From Vulcanisaeta sp. UBA163 (GTDB lineage Archaea; Thermoproteota; Thermoprotei; Thermoproteales; Thermocladiaceae), in NCBI GenBank assembly GCA_002496475.1, contig DAJV01000055.1, forward strand, positions 3,732 through 10,071: a stretch of 6,340 nt of DNA, given 5' to 3'. Below the pieces are notes generated by a model. That model had not been told where the DNA came from and searched no databases. It was given only the letters and a program-made list of their open reading frames with translations. Made by a program: the position numbers and the translations under genes. Positions within the stretch are counted from its first letter, which is position 1, and the number at the start of each line of letters is the position of its first letter. Positions 1-5,148 of the stretch are shown in pieces.

Positions 1-990
1 GTCCTTGGCTTAGACAGTAATTGGTTACCATTATCCACACCTGAGGATGTACTTACATTCATGAGGGATGCGGCCGACTGGGCTGTGGCAAGGCCAGGCG
101 AGAGGTTCTTCTATCTAAATGAGGGTTACGTAATCCTAGGCCTTATAATTAGGAGGGTTAGTGGCATGCCTTATGAGGACTTTGTTAGGGAGAGGATACT
201 TAAGCCGCTGGGCATGGATAGGACGTACTTCAGCGCCGATGAGGTGCTTAGGGATCCTGAGGTGGCTACGCCGTACATAATCGATAGAGAGGGTAGGCAT
301 GTACCGAGTAAATTCCCCTTCGGCATAACATCCGACGGTGGTTTACTGAGCAACGTCGTTGACATGAGTAGGTACGTGACCATGCTCATTAATAGGGGCG
401 AGTTCAACGGCGTGGAAATACTCAGTAGGGAATTGATTGAGACCGCCGAGAGGGGTTACATAGACGTGCCCTGGAGGATAATCGGCGATGAGAAGTATGG
501 CTACGGACTAATAGTGAGCCAAGGCTTTTACGGGAGGAAATTAGTTGAGCATAGTGGCAATGTCGGCGTGTACACGGCAGATATGGCCTATGTACCTAGT
601 GATAAGGTCGGCATCATCATAATGGCCAATGCGGAGGGCTACTCACTATCGAAGATGGGGATTTACGTACTAAGCAGGTTGCTTGGTCATGACCCAAGCG
701 AGTTAATGCCATTCATGATTGAAAACATGGTTAAAAGACTCGAGGGCACGTATGAGGCGTACCACGGCACTGTTAAGGTCTCAATACGGGGGCAGGGCGA
801 TTACCTCATAATGAGGAGCACCACCAAGTATACTGAGGAGGTGACTATACTCGTCCCTGATGAGGTGAGGAGGGACTACGCAAGGTTCTACACATTAATG
901 AATGGCGCTAAGGTACCCGCCGAATTCCTAATTGAGGGGGATAGGGTTATCCTCATTTATGAGAGGTTTAAGTTTATAAAACGAGAATGA
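1..990 (+). CDS. Serine beta-lactamase-like hydrolase (class C / penicillin-binding protein fold), 5' end missing
   Basis: The frame is open from base 1 (GTC) to the TGA at 988-990, so the gene starts outside the window; the ATG at 61 is internal. About 329 residues are visible. Counting from the ATG at 61, the YxN motif of the beta-lactamase/esterase family is Y18-L19-N20 and the third motif, equivalent to KTG, is H164-S165-G166. A glycine-rich SDGGLLS segment (residues 91-97) is typical of these proteins. The catalytic SxxK motif should lie upstream and cannot be seen. Residues from about 225 onward look like a separate small beta-rich, lipocalin-like C-terminal domain, as in several archaeal and bacterial serine peptidase/esterase relatives. 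Substrate is not predictable: archaeal members may be D-amino-acid peptidases or esterases rather than antibiotic-degrading enzymes. No membrane segment is visible in this part. Family assignment is secure; function is inferred. Confidence 0.88.
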   Translation, partial: VLGLDSNWLPLSTPEDVLTFMRDAADWAVARPGERFFYLNEGYVILGLIIRRVSGMPYEDFVRERILKPLGMDRTYFSADEVLRDPEVATPYIIDREGRHVPSKFPFGITSDGGLLSNVVDMSRYVTMLINRGEFNGVEILSRELIETAERGYIDVPWRIIGDEKYGYGLIVSQGFYGRKLVEHSGNVGVYTADMAYVPSDKVGIIIMANAEGYSLSKMGIYVLSRLLGHDPSELMPFMIENMVKRLEGTYEAYHGTVKVSIRGQGDYLIMRSTTKYTEEVTILVPDEVRRDYARFYTLMNGAKVPAEFLIEGDRVILIYERFKFIKRE

Positions 991-1011
991 GTAGACCAGG
1001 GTTAATTTCAT

Positions 1012-1026
1012 AGAAAGATTTTTAAA
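1012..1026 (+). promoter_or_regulatory. Archaeal BRE/TATA promoter
   Basis: AGAAAG (purine-rich BRE) is followed by TTTTTAAA at 1019-1026. The box centre lies about 27 bases before the ATG at 1050, the spacing expected for a leaderless transcript. It could alternatively give a long leader for the cupin gene, but the cupin has its own nearer TATA box. Confidence 0.5.
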
Positions 1027-1036
1027 GAAGATCGAT

Positions 1037-1051
1037 ATACGGTACCCGTAT
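1037..1051. repeat. Inverted repeat at predicted transcription start (candidate operator)
   Basis: ATACGG-TAC-CCGTAT is a perfect 6+3+6 inverted repeat. It lies 11 bases downstream of the TATA box at 1019-1026 and overlaps the predicted start of transcription near 1050, where a bound repressor would block initiation. The symmetry is seen directly; the operator role is inferred. Confidence 0.4.
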
Positions 1052-1184
1052 GATTAGTACAAAGTTTAAGAATGCCGACATTAGAAGGGAGATTTCGAAC
1101 GAGAATACCAATAGATATACATATATGAACAATACTCAGGAATATACTAGATACTATGCATTTATACGGCGAATACCAATGTAA
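1050..1184 (+). CDS. Possible small ORF, 44 residues, unrecognised
   Basis: An ATG at 1050 opens a 44-codon frame ending in TAA at 1182-1184. The predicted product starts MISTKFKNADIRR and ends with FIRRIPM. It is basic and rich in Asn, Thr and Tyr, with no recognisable domain or membrane segment. What supports it is the promoter: the BRE/TATA at 1012-1026 is centred about 27 bases before the ATG, as in the clear leaderless genes of this window, and an inverted repeat overlaps the start. Against it, the region is AT-rich, the codon mix is less AGG/GGC-biased than in neighbours, and a frame this short can occur by chance. It could instead be the leader region of the downstream cupin gene or a decayed gene. 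Confidence 0.25.
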   Translation: MISTKFKNADIRREISNENTNRYTYMNNTQEYTRYYAFIRRIPM

Positions 1185-1193
1185 TGGTACTGC

Positions 1194-1201
1194 TTAAATT
1201 A
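1194..1201 (+). promoter_or_regulatory. TATA box for the cupin gene
   Basis: TTAAATTA is centred about 24-25 bases before the GTG at 1222 but only about 18 bases before the TTG at 1216. This favours GTG 1222 as the first codon of a leaderless message. Confidence 0.45.
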
Positions 1202-1221
1202 TTTGGTCATTATAATTGCCT

Positions 1222-1593
1222 GTGATTGTTAATAACATAAATAACGTCCCTGCCGAAGATGTTTCAAAATTATTGAGGGGAACGAGGGGTTTCTACGTTC
1301 AGTGGTTAATAACTAAGGACCACGGCTCTTATAAATTCGCTGTCAGGAGGTTCGTGGTTAAGCCGGGCGGTGTCATGCCCCTGCATAATCATAAGTATGT
1401 CGAGGCCGTCATTATATTGAGGGGTAAGCTTAGGATTAGGTCTGGAGGGGATGTTTACGAGCTCGGCCCTGGGGATTTCTTCTTCACAGGTCCATATGAG
1501 CCCCACGCCATTGAGAATGTTGGCGATGAGGAGGCGGAGTTCATATGCGTGATTTCCTACGAGGATGACATGTCCCTAATACCCCTGGAGTGA
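1222..1593 (+). CDS. Small single-domain cupin protein
   Basis: This is a 123-125 residue cupin_2-type protein. The longest frame starts with TTG at 1216, directly after an in-frame TAA (1213-1215); GTG at 1222 is preferred because the TATA box at 1194-1201 is correctly spaced for it. Numbering from the TTG, motif 1 is H57-x-H59-x3-E63 followed by G70, and motif 2 is P85-G86-D87 through H97 and N101. All four usual metal ligands (H57, H59, E63, H97) are therefore present, and the protein should form a metal-binding beta-barrel, probably Mn, Fe, Zn or Ni. Stand-alone cupins of this size include sugar isomerases, small dioxygenases and ligand sensors, so the reaction cannot be named. No signal peptide or membrane segment is visible. 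It is separated from the aminotransferase by 126 bases and a separate promoter, so co-transcription is not implied. Confidence 0.85.
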   Translation: MIVNNINNVPAEDVSKLLRGTRGFYVQWLITKDHGSYKFAVRRFVVKPGGVMPLHNHKYVEAVIILRGKLRIRSGGDVYELGPGDFFFTGPYEPHAIENVGDEEAEFICVISYEDDMSLIPLE

Positions 1594-1600
1594 TTGAGTA

Positions 1601-1618
1601 GTTTTGAACTTTGTTCTT
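1601..1618 (+). terminator. T-rich stretch after the cupin gene
   Basis: A T-rich run (TTTTGAACTTTGTTCTTG) begins 8 bases after the cupin stop codon. Archaeal termination commonly uses T-tracts without a hairpin. The call rests only on composition and position. Confidence 0.3.
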
Positions 1619-1682
1619 GCCCTCAGCCTTTAAAATCCGCAAGTTATATAGTGATAATTAGTGTGATGTAGATTATTTGTTG

Positions 1683-1698
1683 AAAAATAGTTATTAAG
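1683..1698 (+). promoter_or_regulatory. BRE/TATA promoter of the aminotransferase gene
   Basis: AAAAATAG (BRE-like) is followed by TTATTAAG at 1691-1698. The box centre is 25-26 bases before the ATG at 1720, so the transcript should begin at or next to the start codon. There is no Shine-Dalgarno sequence. Confidence 0.6.
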
Positions 1699-1719
1699 AG
1701 GTAATTATACTACGCACTA

Positions 1720-2934
1720 ATGAATCCAATAAATGACTACCTCAGGGACACGGTTAGGGAATTACAGGGTGAGAAGGCCTTCGTGTACCTTGCCAAGGCT
1801 CGTGAGGTTGCAGAGAAAAAGGGCATTAAGGTTATTTCGTTTGGCATCGGTCAACCTGACCTACCGACCTTTGACAACATAATAAATGCGGCAAAGAGGG
1901 CCCTTGATGAGGGGTTCACGGGGTATACCGAGACCGAGGGAATTAGGGAGCTTAGGGAGGCCATTACTGACTACCTTAATTATAGGTACCACGCAGGTGT
2001 TAGGCCTGATGAGGTTATTGTGACCACGGGAACAAAGACAGCCATTTTCCTTGCCATAGCGGCTTACGTAAGACCAGGCGATGAGGTAATAATACCAGAC
2101 CCTGCATACCCAGCCTATTCAGAACTCACGAAACTCTTTGGTGGTAAACCCATCTATGTTGCTATGAAATTTGACCCAGAGGACGGTTTTAGACTGGACC
2201 TGGAAACCATGGAGAATTCAATAACCCCAAGGACTAAGGCAATTGTGATAAACAACCCACATAATCCAACAGGCGCCATTTTCAGACCTGAGGAGGTGAC
2301 GAAGCTCCTTGAGATAGCCAAGGACTATAAATTACTGGTTGTCGTTGATGAGATATATGACAACTTCGTGTATGAACAAGGATCCTTCAAGGGCGTTTTA
2401 GAGCTTGAGCCTGAGTGGAGGAATTACGTACTCTACACCAACGGTTTTAGTAAGACGTTCTCAATGACTGGTTGGAGACTTGGTTACCTAGCGGCGAGTA
2501 AGGAGGTTATTGAACCAATAAGGAAGTTGGCAGCCAACACGTATAGTTGCCCACCAAGTATTGCCCAGAGGGCTGGTGTTGAGGCCCTTAGGAATGAGAC
2601 ATCTTGGAAGAGTTCCAGGGCTATGATTGAGTTGTTCAAGAGAAGGAGGGACGTGATGTATGAGGAGTTGAGAAAGATACCGGGTATTGAGACGTGGAGG
2701 AGCACGGGCGCATTCTATATGTACCCAAGGGTTAGGAAAATCCTTGATAAGTTGAGCATGAATGTTGATCAATTCGCGGACTGGCTTCTGGAAAACTATG
2801 GCGTCGTTATACTGCCAGGAACGGCATTCTCTGAGACTAACATGGGTAGAGACCACGTGAGATTAAGCTTTGCATTGGATGAGGCGTTGATTAAGGAGGG
2901 AATTGATAGAATGAGAAAAGCCATAGAGAGATGA
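1720..2934 (+). CDS. PLP-dependent class I aminotransferase, aspartate aminotransferase-like
   Basis: This complete 404-residue fold-type I aminotransferase has the usual length for the family. In order it shows: an N-terminal substrate-loop region with FGIGQPDLPT (41-50); GYTETEG (68-74); TTGTK (102-106), which contacts the cofactor phosphate; PDPAYPAY (127-133); NNPHNPTG (178-185) with the cofactor-contacting N182; VVVDEIY (207-213) with D210, which pairs with the pyridine nitrogen, and Y213; SKTFSMTGWR (244-253), holding Schiff-base Lys245 and phosphate-binding R253; and R381 in DHVRLSFA, the substrate alpha-carboxylate arginine. All catalytic residues are intact. It should be cytosolic and transfer amino groups between an amino acid and a 2-oxoacid. 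Archaea carry several paralogues, so aspartate, aromatic or alanine substrates remain possible and no symbol is given. The ATG at 1720 is fixed by the promoter 26 bases upstream. The gene ends 22 bases from the convergent minus-strand gene. Confidence 0.93.
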   Translation: MNPINDYLRDTVRELQGEKAFVYLAKAREVAEKKGIKVISFGIGQPDLPTFDNIINAAKRALDEGFTGYTETEGIRELREAITDYLNYRYHAGVRPDEVIVTTGTKTAIFLAIAAYVRPGDEVIIPDPAYPAYSELTKLFGGKPIYVAMKFDPEDGFRLDLETMENSITPRTKAIVINNPHNPTGAIFRPEEVTKLLEIAKDYKLLVVVDEIYDNFVYEQGSFKGVLELEPEWRNYVLYTNGFSKTFSMTGWRLGYLAASKEVIEPIRKLAANTYSCPPSIAQRAGVEALRNETSWKSSRAMIELFKRRRDVMYEELRKIPGIETWRSTGAFYMYPRVRKILDKLSMNVDQFADWLLENYGVVILPGTAFSETNMGRDHVRLSFALDEALIKEGIDRMRKAIER

Positions 2935-2956
2935 AACGCGCTCATTTGTAATTTAA

Positions 2957-3463
2957 TTACTTTTTCCTGCAATTTGTCGAATTAATTATTTTATCTATTA
3001 ATTTATCTATGGAGATAGAAATCCCCAGTTTTTCCATGATCCCTGTAACAAACCTTAATGTCATGTCATCACTGGGTTGAGAAATTATGCCCCTTGCCTC
3101 ACGCGCATACTTACATGGGTTCGTAACGAAATCCCCATTATCATAATGCACAGTCAATTCCTCACTGACGCTTCCACATATGAGATAAACGAGAAGGTAA
3201 TCCTCGTTCCTAAGATCATGAGCAAAACGCCTATGCATAACAGAATGCCCCGTATAAGTCTCAACCCTAATTTGCTTGTAATCCCCTGGTTTATAAAACA
3301 CTGGACCCTCGATAATTATGGAATCAAGTAAACCATTGCCATTGACTATAAACTCAACGGTCAACTCATACTCATGAAACCAAAAATGAGCAATCAAGCA
3401 GTCAAAAAGGCCTAGGTACTTCGAGCACCTAAGTCCATTCTTAATGCATTCTTCTATGCCCAT
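2957..3463 (-). CDS. Uncharacterised protein, about 168 residues
   Basis: I do not recognise this protein. The frame runs from a possible ATG at 3475 (172 residues) to the TAA at 2959-2957. The in-frame ATG at 3463 (MGIEECIKNG) is preferred, because the only good TATA box (TTAAATAA, 3495-3488) is centred about 28 bases before it and only 16 before the ATG at 3475. The product looks soluble, with no signal peptide or clear membrane segment. In the longer numbering it alternates beta-like segments (38-45, 51-60, 93-99) with a more helical C-terminus (about 138-166), and has six cysteines (10, 17, 26, 100, 121, 169) and a histidine-rich middle (H30, H34, H77, H81, H86). No metal-site spacing stands out. 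Codon use matches its neighbours and the frame is long and clean, so I believe it is a real gene, probably lineage-restricted. It converges on the aminotransferase. Confidence 0.72.
   Translation of the reverse strand: MGIEECIKNGLRCSKYLGLFDCLIAHFWFHEYELTVEFIVNGNGLLDSIIIEGPVFYKPGDYKQIRVETYTGHSVMHRRFAHDLRNEDYLLVYLICGSVSEELTVHYDNGDFVTNPCKYAREARGIISQPSDDMTLRFVTGIMEKLGISISIDKLIDKIINSTNCRKK
2961..2967 (+). terminator. Possible T-tract terminator after the aminotransferase
   Basis: TTTTTCC lies 26 bases after the aminotransferase stop codon, inside the last codons of the convergent minus-strand gene. No hairpin accompanies it. Confidence 0.25.
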
Positions 3464-3487
3464 AATAGGAATCATGAAGTAGCCCCC

Positions 3488-3495
3488 TTATTTAA
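3488..3495 (-). promoter_or_regulatory. TATA box for the minus-strand orphan gene
   Basis: Read on the minus strand, 3495-3488 is TTAAATAA. Its centre is about 28 bases before the ATG at 3463, the same spacing as the box for the tRNA-Met gene. This decides between the two possible starts (3475 and 3463) in favour of 3463. Confidence 0.45.
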
Positions 3496-3515
3496 CGGTG
3501 CGCCGTGGTAAATAT

Positions 3516-3535
3516 TTGATATATATCAATTGATA
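3516..3535. repeat. Two overlapping perfect palindromes (candidate regulatory site)
   Basis: TTGATATATATCAA (3516-3529) and TATCAATTGATA (3524-3535) are each perfectly self-complementary and overlap, giving three alternating TTGAT/ATCAA half-sites. They sit just upstream of the minus-strand TATA box and about 50 bases before the + strand small-RNA promoter, so a regulator bound here could act on either side. The site is AT-rich, and chance or a second TATA element is possible. Confidence 0.35.
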
Positions 3536-3574
3536 AAACCATATTACGCACAGGAATAAACCAAGAAAATACAA

Positions 3575-3590
3575 GAGAAACCTTTAAATA
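3575..3590 (+). promoter_or_regulatory. BRE/TATA promoter of the candidate small RNA
   Basis: GAGAAACC (3575-3582, a good BRE) is followed directly by TTTAAATA (3583-3590). Transcription is expected near 3612-3613. No credible ORF starts there; a hairpin and T-tract follow within 60 bases. Confidence 0.55.
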
Positions 3591-3611
3591 ATAGCAAAAA
3601 CAAATAACTAT

Positions 3612-3672
3612 AGCGGAAAACCAGGTAGGCCCACTATCGTGGGCTAAAACCTGAAACCACTTTTTCTTTTTC
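3612..3672 (+). ncRNA. Candidate small structured RNA, about 60 bases, novel or unrecognised
   Basis: The expected transcript from the promoter at 3575-3590 folds into a compact hairpin. The outer stem is CAGGT (3622-3626) with ACCTG (3649-3653). A small internal loop (A3627 opposite A3646-A3648) separates it from an inner stem of GCCCAC (3629-3634) with GTGGGC (3639-3644), extended by a G3628-U3645 wobble and closed by the tetraloop UAUC. A T-tract broken by one C (3661-3672) then provides a terminator. GC-rich stems embedded in an AT-rich gap are the usual mark of structured RNA in hyperthermophiles. It is not a recognisable C/D guide (no RUGAUGA C box, although CTGA occurs at 3651-3654), and the internal loop is too small for a normal H/ACA pseudouridylation pocket. 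A stand-alone terminator hairpin is the main alternative, but nothing upstream on this strand needs one. Confidence 0.5.
3661..3672 (+). terminator. T-tract terminator of the candidate small RNA
   Basis: TTTTTCTTTTTC begins 7 bases after the outer stem of the hairpin at 3622-3653. It is the strongest pyrimidine run in this gap. Confidence 0.5.
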
Positions 3673-3790
3673 CTTCCTCAATCCACAGATGGCGATAAGT
3701 GCTATTCGCTATTACTGCACTATTTTACTTTATACAAGGGAACTAATATAACATCATATAGAGATCTATAAAGTCTTTATCTAAAACATA
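3673..3790. other. Intergenic stretch without a recognised gene
   Basis: No convincing ORF is seen between the small RNA and the next promoter. AGTGC at 3698-3702 can pair with GCACT at 3717-3721 across a 14-base loop, but this is weak. A second TATA-like CTATAAAG at 3764-3771 could serve a start at the ATG at 3805 with a leader of about 12 bases. Confidence 0.4.
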
Positions 3791-3791
3791 C

Positions 3792-3806
3792 TGAAAAGAT
3801 TTAAAT
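3792..3806 (+). promoter_or_regulatory. BRE/TATA promoter of the 3832-4629 gene
   Basis: TGAAAAG (BRE) precedes ATTTAAAT (3799-3806). The box physically overlaps the ATG at 3805 and points to transcription starting near 3829, three bases before the in-frame ATG at 3832. Confidence 0.5.
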
Positions 3807-3831
3807 GCATCCTCAATGTAGTACCTATCGT

Positions 3832-4629
3832 ATGAGTTATATCGAGATTGGTCTTGGGGACGTCATTGGAATAATCAAAGAGCTAAGGTCACTTAGGAGC
3901 TCACTTAGGAATAGGCTTACCGTCAAGATCCCGAGGGATTACGTTGTTGGCAATACTGATGTTATTGCGAGACCCATGTTTACTGATGGTTTCATTGTTT
4001 CATTTAGGGTTGGTACCCGTGAGTACAGGGTTTGGTGGTCAGGCATTGAGGAGGCATTTAATGGCGAAGGCAGTGATTGGGGTGATTACAGGATTGTGGC
4101 TGGCAAGGAACCATATATCGAGTTGCTAAATCCCGATGGTAGTGTGGCCGCAAGAATTAAGATCAATGAAGAATTAATAAGTAGGTTAGATGGCTTACTA
4201 AATGCTGCATTCCTCCTTAGCGTGGTTGATTGGTTCATTGAGGATAATGTTAGGAATATTGCCAATATAGTGAGCGTCTTTATACCCGAGGACTACTCAG
4301 AGTTAAGGTATATCAGCGACTTTGTAGAATCAATACATGCAAAATTAAACGAACTAAACATAATAAAGGAGCTCGAGGATGGCGTTAGGAGGATAGAACT
4401 CGAATGCCATATGAATAATCACGGGAATAGGGAGGTTGTTGAGGTAATACCAGTCGGCAAGTACTACCTATGCCCAGATTGTTTGAGGAAGGCTGAGGGA
4501 TACGTTGAAGAAGTACTAAGTAGGTGGAGGGACATAAGGATAAGAGTGCCAACTGAATCATGGCAGGGACTACAAAGGGGTATAGAACGAACAAAGGAAG
4601 TAATACAAACAATAGTAAGAATAATGTAG
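3832..4629 (+). CDS. Uncharacterised protein with a candidate zinc site, about 265 residues
   Basis: I do not recognise this protein. The longest frame starts at the ATG at 3805 (274 residues), but a strong TATA box overlaps that codon, so the ATG at 3832 (MSYIEIGLGD) is the likelier start; the extra residues (MHPQCSTYR) look unlike a conserved N-terminus. Numbering from 3805: residues about 20-40 form a basic, amphipathic helix; 45-120 are beta-rich with several Trp and aromatic residues (W77, W78, W92); 124-192 look helical, including a hydrophobic stretch at 131-145 that is too acidic at its end for a confident membrane helix; and 195-226 hold C201, H202, H206 and C223-P-D-C226, spaced like a zinc-binding knuckle pair. 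The C-terminus (228-272) is again helical. It is probably cytosolic. Stop is TAG at 4627-4629. A nucleic-acid or protein-binding role is possible from the zinc-like site but is speculation. Confidence 0.75.
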   Translation: MSYIEIGLGDVIGIIKELRSLRSSLRNRLTVKIPRDYVVGNTDVIARPMFTDGFIVSFRVGTREYRVWWSGIEEAFNGEGSDWGDYRIVAGKEPYIELLNPDGSVAARIKINEELISRLDGLLNAAFLLSVVDWFIEDNVRNIANIVSVFIPEDYSELRYISDFVESIHAKLNELNIIKELEDGVRRIELECHMNNHGNREVVEVIPVGKYYLCPDCLRKAEGYVEEVLSRWRDIRIRVPTESWQGLQRGIERTKEVIQTIVRIM

Positions 4630-4657
4630 ATGAATGAATCATCATTAAACTAACCAG

Positions 4658-4732
4658 TTAAAATAATGACCACGTATCCCTAAGTTTCTCATAATATTTT
4701 TCATTACCTGTTAGCTCCAGCATGCAAATCAT
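4658..4732 (-). CDS. Possible mini-ORF, 24 residues, doubtful
   Basis: On the minus strand an ATG at 4732 opens a 24-codon frame ending in TAA at 4660-4658. Its sequence (including LTGNEKYYEKLRDTW) has a strikingly protein-like, amphipathic helical composition. TAATATAG (4761-4754) is centred about 26 bases before the ATG, as expected for a leaderless start. Such a short frame may well be chance or the tail of a decayed gene. Confidence 0.18.
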   Translation of the reverse strand: MICMLELTGNEKYYEKLRDTWSLF

Positions 4733-4887
4733 GTTCAATCACTTAACCTAATTCTATATTACAAGTAGGCTAGGTCTTATCAAGTCCTTGGTTATTTCTT
4801 ACCATCCTGGCGCCGATTATTTACAAAAATGAATGGCAAGTAACCCGTTATTTGCAATCCACATGTGAACATGAATTAAATGATGCC

Positions 4888-4893
4888 AAAAAT
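4888..4893 (-). terminator. T-run downstream of tRNA-Met
   Basis: On the minus strand a T-run (ATTTTT, 4893-4888) follows the encoded CCA of the tRNA by about 29 bases. There is no hairpin. Confidence 0.3.
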
Positions 4894-4921
4894 AAGCAGT
4901 GTAGCGCCAATATGTGGAATA

Positions 4922-5021
4922 TGGTGCGGGGGCCGGGATTTGAACCCGGGACCTCCCGGTTATGAGCCTTACGCGGGGCCTTCTGCCCCAGGGCGCTCCA
5001 ACCAGGCTGAGCTACCCCCGC
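4922..5021 (-). tRNA. tRNA-Met (CAT), elongator type, with a 22-base intron and encoded CCA
   Basis: All arms fold. The acceptor GCGGGGG (5021-5015) pairs with CCCCCGC (4932-4926), the discriminator is A at 4925 and CCA is encoded (4924-4922). D stem is GCTC/GAGC (5012-5009 with 4998-4995). The anticodon loop CTCATAA (4966-4960) carries CAT at 4964-4962. The variable loop is AGGTC, and the T arm is CCGGG-TTCAAAT-CCCGG. The anticodon stem closes only if 4990-4969 is removed: CCC (4993-4991) joins GG (4968-4967) to give CCCGG, which pairs with CCGGG (4959-4955). The mature length is 78 bases including CCA. The G1-C72 pair argues against the initiator, which in Archaea normally has A1-U72. The D-arm and acceptor resemble archaeal elongator tRNA-Met; a tRNA-Ile2 with modified CAT anticodon cannot be excluded from sequence alone. 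Confidence 0.93.
4969..4990 (-). other. Non-canonical tRNA intron (position 29/30)
   Basis: These 22 bases interrupt the 5' strand of the anticodon stem rather than the usual archaeal position 37/38. The intron forms its own hairpin, GGGGC/GCCCC around AGAAG. TGGG at its 5' end can pair with CTCA of the 3' exon (one G-U pair), compatible with a relaxed bulge-helix-bulge site for the tRNA splicing endonuclease. Removing it restores a perfect 5-bp anticodon stem, which fixes the boundaries. Confidence 0.85.
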
Positions 5022-5045
5022 ACGATTCATTGTATTCATTTACCG

Positions 5046-5063
5046 GTTTAAAAGTATTTTTCT
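5046..5063 (-). promoter_or_regulatory. BRE/TATA promoter of tRNA-Met
   Basis: On the minus strand, GAAAAATAC (5063-5055) precedes TTTTAAAC (5053-5046). The box centre is 28-29 bases before mature tRNA base 1 (5021), so transcription should begin with only two or three leader bases. Confidence 0.55.
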
Positions 5064-5148
5064 ACGGTAATTTTCTATGCATTTTTCCATGATTTGGACC
5101 TATGAATGAGTTTATTGCTACCCTTTGGTTAAAATGGGCATTCTTTTA

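Larger units (their letters stand above)
4630..4921. other. Intergenic stretch between the orphan gene and tRNA-Met
   Basis: This AT-rich stretch of 292 bases has no convincing gene. A T-run at 4697-4701 could end the upstream + strand transcript. On the minus strand, T-rich sequence at 4893-4888 lies about 29 bases past the tRNA-Met 3' end and may terminate it. A 24-residue minus-strand frame with a well-spaced TATA-like box is listed separately. Confidence 0.5.

Noticed and set aside
1..990. Beta-lactamase as an antibiotic-resistance gene
   Set aside because: The fold is shared with many esterases and peptidases, the third motif is HSG rather than KTG, and archaea lack peptidoglycan targets, so resistance is not implied.
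2484..2856. Minus-strand frames within the aminotransferase gene
   Set aside because: They are antisense to a gene whose catalytic motifs are all intact, and their products show no domain.
3077..3331. Plus-strand frame within the minus-strand orphan gene
   Set aside because: It is shorter and has no promoter that I could find; the opposite frame is longer and has a spaced TATA box.
3651..3654. CTGA as a possible D box making the small RNA a C/D guide
   Set aside because: There is no RUGAUGA C box at a suitable distance upstream, and the CTGA partly lies in the outer stem of the hairpin.
4637..4643. ATGATGA on the minus strand as a C box of an antisense guide RNA
   Set aside because: No CTGA D box follows within the expected distance on that strand.
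4792..4872. 26-codon minus-strand frame from the ATG at 4872
   Set aside because: I made out no well-placed TATA box for it and the peptide resembles nothing; likely chance in an AT-rich gap.
4848..5092. Open frames on both strands across the tRNA-Met gene
   Set aside because: They read through a fully folding tRNA, and their sequences are translations of the conserved tRNA arms.
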